Shown here one piece after another: positions 35,358 to 43,248 of a DNA stretch of 64,000 nt. Positions within the stretch are counted from its first letter, which is position 1. Each line of letters starts with the position of its first letter. The notes below the pieces were generated by a model that did not search any database, was not told the origin of the DNA, and saw only the letters and a list, made by a program, of their open reading frames with translations. Source of the stretch: Sphingomonas colocasiae (GTDB taxonomy: Bacteria > Pseudomonadota > Alphaproteobacteria > Sphingomonadales > Sphingomonadaceae); NCBI RefSeq assembly GCF_019880585.1, contig NZ_JAINVV010000004.1, positions 1,178,001 through 1,242,000 on the forward strand, in the 5' to 3' direction. Both the position numbers and the translations under genes were made by a program.

Positions 35358-36076
35358 TGCGTATTCGTCTGCCGCTTGGGCGCAGTCTGTTCTTCCTTTG
35401 CGCTTTCCTCCTCGCGCTGGTCGCGCTGACTCCGTTGCGGCTGGCGCTCGGCTGGCTCGCGCTCGACCAGAAGGGATTCTCGGCACGCAAGGCCGAAGGC
35501 AGCATCTGGCTGGGCGGCCTGACCGAGAGCCGGATCGGTGATGCGCCGCTGGGCGATCTCACGGCGCGATTGTCCCCGATCCAGCTTCTCGTCGGCCGCG
35601 CGCGTATCGATATCGCCAATCGCGAGGATGGCCGCGGCCGAATCGCGGGGGGGCTCGGCGTGACGCGCAACAGTTTCGGTGTCGACGATCTGACGGCCGC
35701 GATTCCCGTCGCCTCCGTTTTCGCGCCGCTGCCGATCGACACGCTCGACCTGTCCGATGTCAGTGTCCGATTCGAGGATGGCCAGTGCGCGCGGGCGGAC
35801 GGGCAAGTGAAGGCGGCGCTTTCCGGCGACATCGCGGGAATCAGCCTGGCGCAGGGGCTGACGGGCAATGCCCGTTGCGAGGGCGGCGCGCTGTTGCTGC
35901 CGTTGCAGGGGCAATCCGGCATGGAACGGCTGGCGCTGAAACTGTTCGAGGATGGCCGCTACGAACTCGATCTGTCGATCCGCCCGGCCGATCCGGCGAT
36001 CGGCCAGCGCCTGGCCGCTTCGGGCTTTCGCCAGACGGCACAGGGCTATGCCTTCCAGCTTCAGGGGCGCTTCTGA
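35357..36076 (+). CDS. gspN: Type II secretion system protein GspN
   Basis: A 239-residue protein with one N-terminal membrane helix (about 10-30) and a beta-rich periplasmic domain with repeated strands (GSIWLGGLTESRIGDAPLGDL). GspN is an accessory type II component present in only part of the systems. ATG at 35357 shares a base with the gspM stop; GTG at 35354 is also in frame. It is the last gene of the operon: the prepilin peptidase gene gspO is not next to it. Confidence 0.88.
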   Translation: MRIRLPLGRSLFFLCAFLLALVALTPLRLALGWLALDQKGFSARKAEGSIWLGGLTESRIGDAPLGDLTARLSPIQLLVGRARIDIANREDGRGRIAGGLGVTRNSFGVDDLTAAIPVASVFAPLPIDTLDLSDVSVRFEDGQCARADGQVKAALSGDIAGISLAQGLTGNARCEGGALLLPLQGQSGMERLALKLFEDGRYELDLSIRPADPAIGQRLAASGFRQTAQGYAFQLQGRF

Positions 36077-36116
36077 AATTTGACGCCTGCGGGCATGGTT
36101 CGGTGCCGAGAGGTGC

Positions 36117-36145
36117 TTGACCGCCCCCCCGCGTCGGCGTAAGTG
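36117..36145 (+). promoter_or_regulatory. Promoter of tRNA-His
   Basis: TTGACC (36117-36122) and TAAGTG (36140-36145) with 17 bases between, 22 bases before the tRNA. Confidence 0.5.
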
Positions 36146-36167
36146 CGCGCCCGGCCTTCGGGCCAGT

Positions 36168-36245
36168 GGCGATCGTAGCTCAGTTGGTTAGAGCACTGGT
36201 TTGTGGTACCAGGGGTCGGGGGTTCAAGTCCCCTCGGTCGCCCCA
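36168..36245 (+). tRNA. tRNA-His (anticodon GTG)
   Basis: A 78-nt gene including an encoded G at -1 (36168). The acceptor GCGATCG pairs with CGGTCGC, the anticodon stem CTGGT with ACCAG surrounds TTGTGGT (anticodon GTG), base 73 is C and CCA is encoded at 36243-36245. The G-1:C73 pair is the classical bacterial identity element, not the A73 form known from several other alphaproteobacteria. Confidence 0.96.
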
Positions 36246-36467
36246 TTTTATTCCGGACAGCGTTGATCGCATATCGCGCTGATCCTCAATTTTTTCCGAT
36301 CCCATCTTTCCCGGGAACGCCGATGCGATGTCGTATCGGCCGCCTGATTTCGGCCCCTGGCGATAGCCGGCCGGAGGTGGAGCTCGGGGGAAAAGCCCTG
36401 CACTTGATGGAGCGGGGTGGTCCCGGTAGAGCGATGCGTCTCTCACCCAAGGTCAAGCCGCTTTCCA

Positions 36468-37184
36468 ATGCATGGTTTCGCCAATCCGGCGCGGTTTCTC
36501 AGGATCGCCAGACCGCTGACGCCCTGGCTGGCGTGGGGCGGGGTGCTGCTGATCGCGATCGGCATGGTGGCGGGCCTGTTCTTCACGCCGCCCGATTATC
36601 TTCAGGGAGAGACCGTTCGCATCCTCTACATCCATGTGCCCGCCGCCTGGCTGGGTATGGGGGGATGGACCGGGATCGCCATCGCCGGTCTCGCCCAGCT
36701 CGTCTGGCGCCACCCGCTTGCCGGCATCGCGGCGCGCGCGATCGCGGCGCCGGGCGCGCTGTTCACCGCGCTCTGCCTCGCCACGGGATCGATCTGGGGC
36801 CGCCCCGCCTGGGGAACGTGGTGGGAATGGGACGGGCGGATGACCTCGATGCTGGTCCTGCTGTTCCTCTATTTCGGTTATATCGCGCTCGCCAGTGCCG
36901 ATGACGAGCGTGGTGGCGTCAGCCGCGTGACCGCGATCTTCGGGCTGGTCGGGGCGATCAATATCCCGATCATCAACCGATCGGTGGTGTGGTGGAACAC
37001 GCTGCATCAAAAGGCGAGCATCACCATGTCAGGCTCCAGCATCGATGGATCCCTGCTCTGGCCGCTCGGTTTCACCACGCTCGGTTTTTCCTTGCTGTTC
37101 GGCGCGATCGTGCTGATGCGCATGCGGGCGAGCCTGGCGCAGATCCGGGTCGAGGCGCGTTTGAGAAGGATGGCGGGCGAATGA
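36468..37184 (+). CDS. ccmC: Heme exporter protein CcmC
   Basis: A 238-residue six-helix membrane protein that delivers heme to CcmE in System I cytochrome c maturation. The tryptophan-rich WWD motif GTWWEWDGRMTSMLVLL and the two flanking heme-ligand histidines (YIHVPAAW and LHQKASI) are present. ATG at 36468 gives the family N-terminus; the frame extends upstream to 36417. Between tRNA-His and this start there are 222 bases without a gene. ccmA and ccmB, usually upstream, are not here. Confidence 0.95.
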   Translation: MHGFANPARFLRIARPLTPWLAWGGVLLIAIGMVAGLFFTPPDYLQGETVRILYIHVPAAWLGMGGWTGIAIAGLAQLVWRHPLAGIAARAIAAPGALFTALCLATGSIWGRPAWGTWWEWDGRMTSMLVLLFLYFGYIALASADDERGGVSRVTAIFGLVGAINIPIINRSVVWWNTLHQKASITMSGSSIDGSLLWPLGFTTLGFSLLFGAIVLMRMRASLAQIRVEARLRRMAGE

Positions 37185-37312
37185 ATCACTGGGCCTATGT
37201 CGTGGCCGCCTATGGGCTCACCATCGTCACGACGACGGCGGTGGCGCTGTGGGCCTTCGCATCGATGCGCCGCGCCGAGCGTACGGCCGATGCGCTGAGG
37301 CGCGACGCATGA
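37181..37312 (+). CDS. ccmD: Heme exporter protein CcmD
   Basis: A 43-residue single-helix protein (MNHWAYVVAAYGLTIVTTTAV...) with the conserved YVVAAYG start and a basic cytoplasmic tail. It helps release holo-CcmE from CcmC. It overlaps ccmC by ATGA and ccmE by ATGA. It is easy to miss because of its size. Confidence 0.93.
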   Translation: MNHWAYVVAAYGLTIVTTTAVALWAFASMRRAERTADALRRDA

Positions 37313-37740
37313 AGGCGAAACATCAACGCCTGACGCTCGCGCTGGTGGCGCTGGCGGCGCTCATCGGCGCCACCTTGCTTGCCATGTCCGCGCTCAAGGA
37401 TCAGGCGGCCTATTTCTATTCGCCGGGCGACGCGAAAAAGGCGAATGTCGCACCGGGGCAGGCGATCCGGCTGGGCGGCATGGTCGAAAAGGGATCGATC
37501 GCGCGCGATCCCGATGGCGTTACAATCCGCTTCGCGCTGACCGACGGCCGGGCGAGCGTGCCCGTCCGCTTCAAGGGCATCGTGCCCGATCTGTTCAAGG
37601 AGGATTCGGGCGCCGTCGCCGAAGGGCGTTTCGACGCGTCCGGCACCTTCGTCGCCGACAATATCCTCGCCAAGCATGACGAGCGATACATGCCGCCGCA
37701 GATCGCGGGGGACATGCACAAGACGGGCAGGGTCGAATGA
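37309..37740 (+). CDS. ccmE: Cytochrome c maturation heme chaperone CcmE
   Basis: A 143-residue periplasmic heme carrier anchored by an N-terminal helix (about 8-28). The heme-binding region is LAKHDERYMPP with H123 (covalent heme attachment) and Y127. ATG at 37309 overlaps ccmD; the frame upstream to 37249 is a shadow. Confidence 0.96.
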   Translation: MKAKHQRLTLALVALAALIGATLLAMSALKDQAAYFYSPGDAKKANVAPGQAIRLGGMVEKGSIARDPDGVTIRFALTDGRASVPVRFKGIVPDLFKEDSGAVAEGRFDASGTFVADNILAKHDERYMPPQIAGDMHKTGRVE

Positions 37741-39659
37741 TCGCCGAAGCAGGTCTCGCCGCGCTCTGGCTCGCCTTCGCGCTGGCCGCGCTCCAGTTCG
37801 TGCTCGTCCTGCTCGGCATGACGGGCAATCGCGGCGAACTGCTCGGCGCCGTCCGCCCGGTGGCGGTGGTGCAGGGCCTTTTCGTCTGCGCCGCGTTCGC
37901 GCTGCTGATCTGGCTGTTCCTGCGCTCCGACATGTCGGTGAAGCTGGTTGCGATGAACAGCCATTCGGCCAAGCCCTTCATCTACAAGTTCGCGGGCGCA
38001 TGGGGCAATCACGAGGGCTCGATGCTGCTCTGGGTGGCGGTGCTCGCGCTGGCGGGGGCGGGCGTGGCGCTGTTCGAACGCCGGCTGGAGCGGCCGACAC
38101 TGATGGCCACCCTGGGCGCGCAGGCGTTCATCGCCCTGGGTTTCTACGCTTTCCTGCTGTTCGCCTCCAACCCCTTCGCACGGCTCAGCCCGGCGGCGGC
38201 GGAAGGGCAGGGGCTCAATCCGCTGCTTCAGGATCCCGGCCTCGCCTTCCATCCACCGACGCTGTACTTCGGCTATGTCGGGCTTTCGATCGCCTTTTCC
38301 TTCGCGGTCGGCGCGCTCATCACCCGCGACGTCGGTCCGGCCTTCGCCCGCGCGATGCGCCCCTGGGTGCTGATCGCCTGGGTCTTCCTCACCATCGGCA
38401 TCACTGCCGGCAGCTATTGGGCCTATTACGAACTCGGCTGGGGCGGCTGGTGGTTCTGGGACCCCGTCGAGAACGCCTCGCTGATGCCGTGGCTCGCGGC
38501 CACCGCATTGCTCCATTCGGTGACGGTGCTCGCCACGCGCGACGGGCTGCGCGCCTGGACGGTGATGCTGGCGGTCGTCGCCTTCTCGATGTCGATGGTC
38601 GGTACCTTCCTGGTGCGATCGGGCGTCTTGACTTCGGTCCACGCTTTCGCGGTCGATCCGACGCGCGGCAGTTTCATCCTCGCGCTGCTCGCCATCTATA
38701 TCGGCGGGGCGATGGCGCTTTATGGGCTGCGCGTCGGCACGGTGAAGGAAGGATCGCAATTCGATCCGGTCAGCCGCGAAGGCGCGCTGGTCGCCAACAA
38801 TCTGCTGTTGTCGGTCATTCTTTGCCTGGTCTTCCTCGGCACGCTTTATCCTCTCATCACCGAGGCTTTGGGCTTCAAGGTTTCCGTTGGGCCACCCTAT
38901 TTCAATCTCGTCACAGGGCCGATCGCGCTGATCCTGGTCGCGATCATGGGGGCGGGGCCTCTGCTCAAATGGCGCCGGGACGAATTGAAGCCGCTGGTCA
39001 ACCGGCTCGCCTTGCCCGTCCTGATCTCGGCGATCGCGCTGTTCGCGCTCGTGGCGTTCGCGCCGCGCGCGCATATCCTGCCGCTGCTTGGCCTGGTCGT
39101 GGCCGCCGGCGTTGCCGCCGCGAGCGTGGCGCCGCTCTGGAAGCGCAATCTGCGTCGTACGCCCGGCTTCGTCTGGGGCATGGTGATCGCGCATCTCGGT
39201 ATCGCCGTCTCGATGGTCGGCATGGCGGCCGAAAGCAGCTTTACCAAGGAAACGCTCGTCGCCGCGCGGCTGGGCGAGAGCGAGACCGTTGGCCCCTTCA
39301 CCGTGCGCTTCGACAAGATCGAGCCGATCGCGGGGCCGAATTGGACCGCGCTGGAAGCGACGCTCACCGTCGTGCGCGGCGACGGCAAGCCCTTCGTGCT
39401 CAAGCCGCAGGCGCGGATGTTCTCGTCGCCGCCGACAGAAACCAACGAGGCCGCGATCGCGACGCGGATCGATGGGCAGCTTTATACGGTGCTGGGCAAG
39501 GAGGATGAGCAGGGCCGCTGGCAGCTTCGCCTGTGGTGGAAGCCATGGGTGACGCTGATCTGGCTGGGCGGCGGCATGATCGCGCTCGGCGGCCTGCTGT
39601 CGCTTGTCGGCCGTGTCCGGCGCGAACGGCGCGCCCATGATCGAAAGGCCTATGCGTGA
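37737..39659 (+). CDS. ccmF: Cytochrome c heme lyase CcmF
   Basis: The 640-residue core of the heme ligation complex. Many membrane helices, WGNHEGSMLLWV, FHPPTLYFGYVG and the WWD motif GWGGWWFWDPVENASLMPWL are visible. The large C-terminal periplasmic loop and last helix are complete. Overlaps ccmE by ATGA and abuts ccmG. Confidence 0.97.
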   Translation: MIAEAGLAALWLAFALAALQFVLVLLGMTGNRGELLGAVRPVAVVQGLFVCAAFALLIWLFLRSDMSVKLVAMNSHSAKPFIYKFAGAWGNHEGSMLLWVAVLALAGAGVALFERRLERPTLMATLGAQAFIALGFYAFLLFASNPFARLSPAAAEGQGLNPLLQDPGLAFHPPTLYFGYVGLSIAFSFAVGALITRDVGPAFARAMRPWVLIAWVFLTIGITAGSYWAYYELGWGGWWFWDPVENASLMPWLAATALLHSVTVLATRDGLRAWTVMLAVVAFSMSMVGTFLVRSGVLTSVHAFAVDPTRGSFILALLAIYIGGAMALYGLRVGTVKEGSQFDPVSREGALVANNLLLSVILCLVFLGTLYPLITEALGFKVSVGPPYFNLVTGPIALILVAIMGAGPLLKWRRDELKPLVNRLALPVLISAIALFALVAFAPRAHILPLLGLVVAAGVAAASVAPLWKRNLRRTPGFVWGMVIAHLGIAVSMVGMAAESSFTKETLVAARLGESETVGPFTVRFDKIEPIAGPNWTALEATLTVVRGDGKPFVLKPQARMFSSPPTETNEAAIATRIDGQLYTVLGKEDEQGRWQLRLWWKPWVTLIWLGGGMIALGGLLSLVGRVRRERRAHDRKAYA

Positions 39660-40192
39660 TGAAGAAGGGGTGGCTCCTGTGGTTGCCGCTGGCGGTGTTC
39701 GGACTGTTCTTCGGGATCGTCGCCTATGGCCTGATCAATCCGGCGGAACGGACGATCGACTCGAAGCTGATCGGCAAGCCGCTTCCGCAGTTCGCGCTTC
39801 CCGCCGCCGCCCCCGGCATCGCCGGCCTCAGCCAGGCAGATCTCGCCGAAGGCGGCGAACCGCGCCTGCTCAATATCTTTGCAAGCTGGTGCCTGCCGTG
39901 CATCGCCGAAGCGCCGGTGCTCGAAGGACTGGCCGGGCAGGGCGTGCAGATCGATGCGATCGCGATCCGTGACAAACCGGAGGATGTGGCCGCCTTTCTG
40001 AAGCGTCACGGCAATCCGTATAAAAGGATCGGGTCGGACGTCGACAGCCGCGTCCAGCTGGCGCTGGGTTCGTCGGGCGTGCCCGAAACCTTCGTGATCG
40101 ATGGCAAGGGCATCATCCGCTATCAGCATATCGGCGATATTCGCCCCGAGCATGTGCCCGTCATCCTCGATCAGTTGCGGAAGGCGCGGTGA
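39659..40192 (+). CDS. ccmG: Thiol:disulfide interchange protein CcmG (DsbE)
   Basis: A 177-residue membrane-anchored thioredoxin-like protein that reduces apocytochrome cysteines. The anchor is at about 5-25, the active site is WCLPC with C78 and C81, and the cis-proline loop is SGVPETFVID. ATG at 39659 shares a base with the ccmF stop; GTG three bases before is in frame. Confidence 0.95.
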   Translation: MKKGWLLWLPLAVFGLFFGIVAYGLINPAERTIDSKLIGKPLPQFALPAAAPGIAGLSQADLAEGGEPRLLNIFASWCLPCIAEAPVLEGLAGQGVQIDAIAIRDKPEDVAAFLKRHGNPYKRIGSDVDSRVQLALGSSGVPETFVIDGKGIIRYQHIGDIRPEHVPVILDQLRKAR

Positions 40193-40596
40193 AGCGCGCC
40201 CTGGCCTTGTTGCTGATCCTGGCGCCGATGCCGGTGCTTGCGGACTCGTCGATGCCGGCCGCAGCGCTTGCGGACACGCAACTGGCCGATCCGAAACAGG
40301 AAGCGCAGGCGACCGCGCTCATGGAAACATTGCGCTGCGTCGTGTGCCAGGGCCAGTCGATCGCGGACAGCGATGCGGAGATCGCGGGCGATATGCGCGC
40401 GATGGTGCGCGAGCGGATCCAGCGCGGTGAGACGCCGGACCAGATCCGCGCCTGGATGATCGAGCGGTACGGCGAATGGATCAGCTATGATCCTCCATTG
40501 TCCGGGCGCACCGCCATATTGTGGATCGCGCCGCTGCTGTTGCTGGGTGCGGGCGTCTGGCTGGCGCGTGGACGGTTTCGCAGGAGGCGGCGCTGA
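40189..40596 (+). CDS. ccmH: Cytochrome c maturation protein CcmH
   Basis: A 135-residue membrane protein with a signal-like N-terminus, the redox motif LRCVVCQGQS, and a C-terminal helix (about 110-127). It starts with GTG overlapping the ccmG stop (GTGA). This is the short CycL-type; the TPR part is a separate gene downstream. Confidence 0.95.
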   Translation: MKRALALLLILAPMPVLADSSMPAAALADTQLADPKQEAQATALMETLRCVVCQGQSIADSDAEIAGDMRAMVRERIQRGETPDQIRAWMIERYGEWISYDPPLSGRTAILWIAPLLLLGAGVWLARGRFRRRRR

Positions 40597-41264
40597 TGGG
40601 CTGGGTGATGGTCATCGCGATGGCGGCAGTCGCCTTCCTGGCACTGTGGCGTATCGGCCGACTGCCGCGGCAGAGCTGGGAACTGGTGGGCGCCGGCCTG
40701 TTGCTGGGGCTTGCCGGCTATGCCTGGCAGGGCAGCTCGGGGCTTGCCGGCACGCCGCTCGCCGCGAGATCGGCGGCCGCCGAGATCGATCCCAAGCTGA
40801 TCGAACAGCGCAAGGCGATGATGGGCAGTTTCGGCACCGAGGCGCAATGGCTCGACACCGCCGACACCTTCGGCCGGCTCGGCTCCACCCGCGATGCGGT
40901 GACGGTGATGCTTGGCGGCGTGCGGGCCTATCCAAAGAGCGCGGACATGTGGGTCGGGCTCGGCAACGCGCTGGTCAACCATGCCGACGGCATGATGACC
41001 CCGGCCGCGCAATACGCCTTCCAGACGGGCGCGACCTTGTCGCCCGAGCATCCAGGGCCGCCCTTCTTCATGGGGCTTGCGCTCGCCCAGTCCGGCCAGT
41101 TCGACAAGGCCGAAGCGATCTGGAGCGCGCTGCTCGCACGCACGCCGCCGCAGGCGCCGTGGCGCGCCGATCTGGAGGCGCGGCTTGGCGCGTTGCGGGT
41201 GCAGCTTGGCCGGCCGCCGGCGCAGGAACCGTCCGCACCGGCACCCGATCAACGCGCGTCCTGA
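40596..41264 (+). CDS. ccmI: Cytochrome c maturation TPR protein CcmI
   Basis: A 222-residue protein with one or two N-terminal helices and a periplasmic TPR domain (PKSADMWVGLGNALVNHADG, FFMGLALAQSGQFDKAEAIW) that holds apocytochrome c. ATG at 40596 shares a base with the ccmH stop and has AGGAGG seven to eight bases upstream. It corresponds to CycH/CcmI or the second half of E. coli CcmH. Confidence 0.88.
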   Translation: MGWVMVIAMAAVAFLALWRIGRLPRQSWELVGAGLLLGLAGYAWQGSSGLAGTPLAARSAAAEIDPKLIEQRKAMMGSFGTEAQWLDTADTFGRLGSTRDAVTVMLGGVRAYPKSADMWVGLGNALVNHADGMMTPAAQYAFQTGATLSPEHPGPPFFMGLALAQSGQFDKAEAIWSALLARTPPQAPWRADLEARLGALRVQLGRPPAQEPSAPAPDQRAS

Positions 41265-41272
41265 CTTTGGAG

Positions 41273-41325
41273 CTGGCCTGTCATCCCCACGTGCGCGGGG
41301 ATGCCAGGTTTGGCCGACAGGTCAG
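41273..41325. terminator. Nested hairpins between convergent ccmI and ald
   Basis: CCTGTC (41277-41282) pairs with GACAGG (41316-41321) outside, and CATCCCC with GGGGATG inside (41282-41303). The inner part resembles half of the inverted-repeat element found at gspG. Probably a bidirectional terminator. Confidence 0.5.
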
Positions 41326-42416
41326 TTGAAGGGCAGATCGAGCGCTTCGGCGACAGCCTGATGCCGGATCTTGCCGCCCGATACGTTCAGGCCGGCCGCG
41401 AGATGGGGATCGGCGGCCATCGCCGCCTCCGCGCCCAGATTGGCGAGCCGCAGCGCGAAGGGCAGGGTGGCGTTGTTGAGCGCGAAGGCCGATGTGCGGG
41501 CGACCGCGCCGGGCATGTTCGCCACGCAATAATGGATGACGCCCTCCACCTCGAACACCGGGTCGTCATGGGTGGTTGCGTGACTGGTCTCGAAGCAGCC
41601 GCCCTGGTCGATCGCGATATCGACCAGAACCGATCCGCGCTTCATCGTCTTCAGCATGTCGCGCGTCACCAGCTTGGGCGCGGCGGCGCCGGGCACCAGC
41701 ACCGCGCCGATCACGAGGTGCGCGTTCTTCACCGCCGCCGCGATCGCCGCCTTGCTGGCATAGGCGGTCTTGATCTGGCTGGAGAAGAACATGTCGAGTT
41801 CCGCCAGGCGATCGTTGCTGATGTCGTAGATGGTCACGTCGGCGCGCATGCCGACCGCCATCTGCGCCGCGTTCACGCCGGCGACGCCGCCGCCCAGGAT
41901 CGCGACCCGCGCGGGGGCGACCCCGGGCACGCCGCCCAGCAGCACGCCGCGTCCGCCCTGTTCCTTCTCCAGATAATGCGCGCCGACCTGTACCGACATG
42001 CGCCCGGCGACTTCGGACATCGGCTTGAGCAGTGGCAGGCCGCGGCTGGGCGAGGTCACCGTCTCATAGGCGATGCAGGTCGCGCCCGACTTCATCAGCC
42101 CTTCGGCCTGGGGCTTGTCGGCGGCCAGGTGGAGATAGGTGAAAAGCAGATGGCGGGGCTCCAGCAGCGCGATTTCCTGCGGCTGCGGTTCCTTCACCTT
42201 CACGATCATGTCGGCCTTCGCGAACACTTCGGCGGCGGTGGCCGCGATCGTGGCGCCAGCGGCGACATAGTCGTCGTCGCCGAAATCGATGCCCGATCCG
42301 GCCCTGGTTTCGACCACCACGTCATGGCCGGCCGCGATCAGTTCGGCGACCGACGCGGGGGTCAGGCCGACGCGATATTCGTGATTCTTGATTTCCTTGG
42401 GAACGCCAATGCGCAT
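41322..42416 (-). CDS. ald: Alanine dehydrogenase
   Basis: NAD-dependent L-alanine dehydrogenase, 364 residues, converting alanine to pyruvate and ammonia. The catalytic residues K75 (IVKVKEP) and H96 (LFTYLHLAAD) are at the canonical positions, and the NAD-binding loop is LGGGVAG (174-180). ATG at 42416 is preceded by AGGAGAG and gives the standard MRIGVPKEIKN start; the frame extends 48 codons upstream into the regulator's promoter. The divergent Lrp-type gene is the likely regulator. Confidence 0.96.
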   Translation of the reverse strand: MRIGVPKEIKNHEYRVGLTPASVAELIAAGHDVVVETRAGSGIDFGDDDYVAAGATIAATAAEVFAKADMIVKVKEPQPQEIALLEPRHLLFTYLHLAADKPQAEGLMKSGATCIAYETVTSPSRGLPLLKPMSEVAGRMSVQVGAHYLEKEQGGRGVLLGGVPGVAPARVAILGGGVAGVNAAQMAVGMRADVTIYDISNDRLAELDMFFSSQIKTAYASKAAIAAAVKNAHLVIGAVLVPGAAAPKLVTRDMLKTMKRGSVLVDIAIDQGGCFETSHATTHDDPVFEVEGVIHYCVANMPGAVARTSAFALNNATLPFALRLANLGAEAAMAADPHLAAGLNVSGGKIRHQAVAEALDLPFN

Positions 42417-42550
42417 CGCTCTCTCCTGTATCAGGATTTGGCGCAGAATAATCCCGATCGGGCGGGAAGTGCTTGCAAAATGAAGGGATGTGAAGGCGTT
42501 GATCGGGATGTGATTGTGCAGATTCCGAAATTTGTGCAAGATGATCTGGC

Positions 42551-42991
42551 ATGGATGCAATAGACCGCAAGATTCTCGCTCAGCTCGTCAACGACTCGGC
42601 GCTGACCAGCGAACAGCTCGGCGCCCGCGTCGGACTGTCGCCGTCCGCAGCGCATCGGCGGGTGAAGGCGCTGGAGGAGGACGGGCTCATCCTCGGTTAT
42701 CGCGCCCGGCTGTCGAGCGCCGCGCAAGGCAATCCGTCGACCGTGTTCGTATCGGTCACTCTGGTCGATCAACGCCAGGCGACGATGATGGCGTTCGAGG
42801 CCGCGCTCGCGCGCACAACCCAGGTCCGTGAAGCCCATCTGATGAGCGGAGAATCCGATTATCTGATCAAGGTGCTGGTGCGTGCAGACGACAGTTATGA
42901 ACGCGTCCACCGCGAAATCCTCTCGGCGCTGCCTGGGGTCCACCGGCTGGTCACCCAGTTCACGATCCGTACGCTGGCGGCGGGGGATTGA
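42551..42991 (+). CDS. Lrp/AsnC family transcriptional regulator
   Basis: A 146-residue regulator: N-terminal winged helix (ILAQLVNDSALTSEQLGARVGLSPSAAHRRVKAL, residues 8-41) and C-terminal RAM ligand-binding domain (MSGESDYLIKVLV). Divergent from ald with 134 bases between the start codons, the usual place for an alanine-responsive activator such as AldR. The shared region holds two related words, GCTTGCAAAAT and ATTTGTGCAAG, which might be part of its binding sites. Confidence 0.93.
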   Translation: MDAIDRKILAQLVNDSALTSEQLGARVGLSPSAAHRRVKALEEDGLILGYRARLSSAAQGNPSTVFVSVTLVDQRQATMMAFEAALARTTQVREAHLMSGESDYLIKVLVRADDSYERVHREILSALPGVHRLVTQFTIRTLAAGD

Positions 42992-43031
42992 TATCCGGAT
43001 GGATGAGCTAAGCTCGTCGTATCCGGATATC
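42990..43031 (+). terminator. Long hairpin after the Lrp gene
   Basis: GATATCCGGAT and ATCCGGATATC form a perfect 11-bp stem that starts at the stop codon, with a second inner stem GATGAGCT/AGCTCGTC. No T run follows. Confidence 0.6.
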
Positions 43032-43058
43032 AGCCCGCGCGGGGGGCTTGAGCGTCGC

Positions 43059-43079
43059 TAGAGCCTGAATCAGGCTCTA
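43059..43079. repeat. CTAGAGCCTGA-type palindrome
   Basis: TAGAGCCTG and CAGGCTCTA around AAT, perfect 9 bp. The same first eleven bases open the element at 9037. The gene-free stretch up to kup (43248) holds nothing else clear. Confidence 0.6.
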
Positions 43080-43248
43080 CTCCGATGGTTTAGGTGCGGA
43101 TGCATCTGCATCCCTGCCCCATCGCACGGGCCGCATATTGCTGTGCGATGAACGAGGTGCTAATGGCCCGCGGGCTCCATTGCCGGGGCGGTTGAGAGTC
43201 GGTCTTTTATGGCCTTTTTCCTAGACATTCTGGCGCGCTGACGCCCCC

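Noticed and set aside
36168-36245. Missing G-1 in tRNA-His
   Set aside because: A first alignment of the acceptor stem was shifted by one base. With positions 8-9 (TA) and the T-stem fixed, G-1 and C73 are both encoded.
36246-36467. Possible riboswitch or small gene between tRNA-His and ccmC
   Set aside because: GC-rich with short hairpins, but I see no cobalamin, TPP, FMN or SAM core sequence and no supported start codon.
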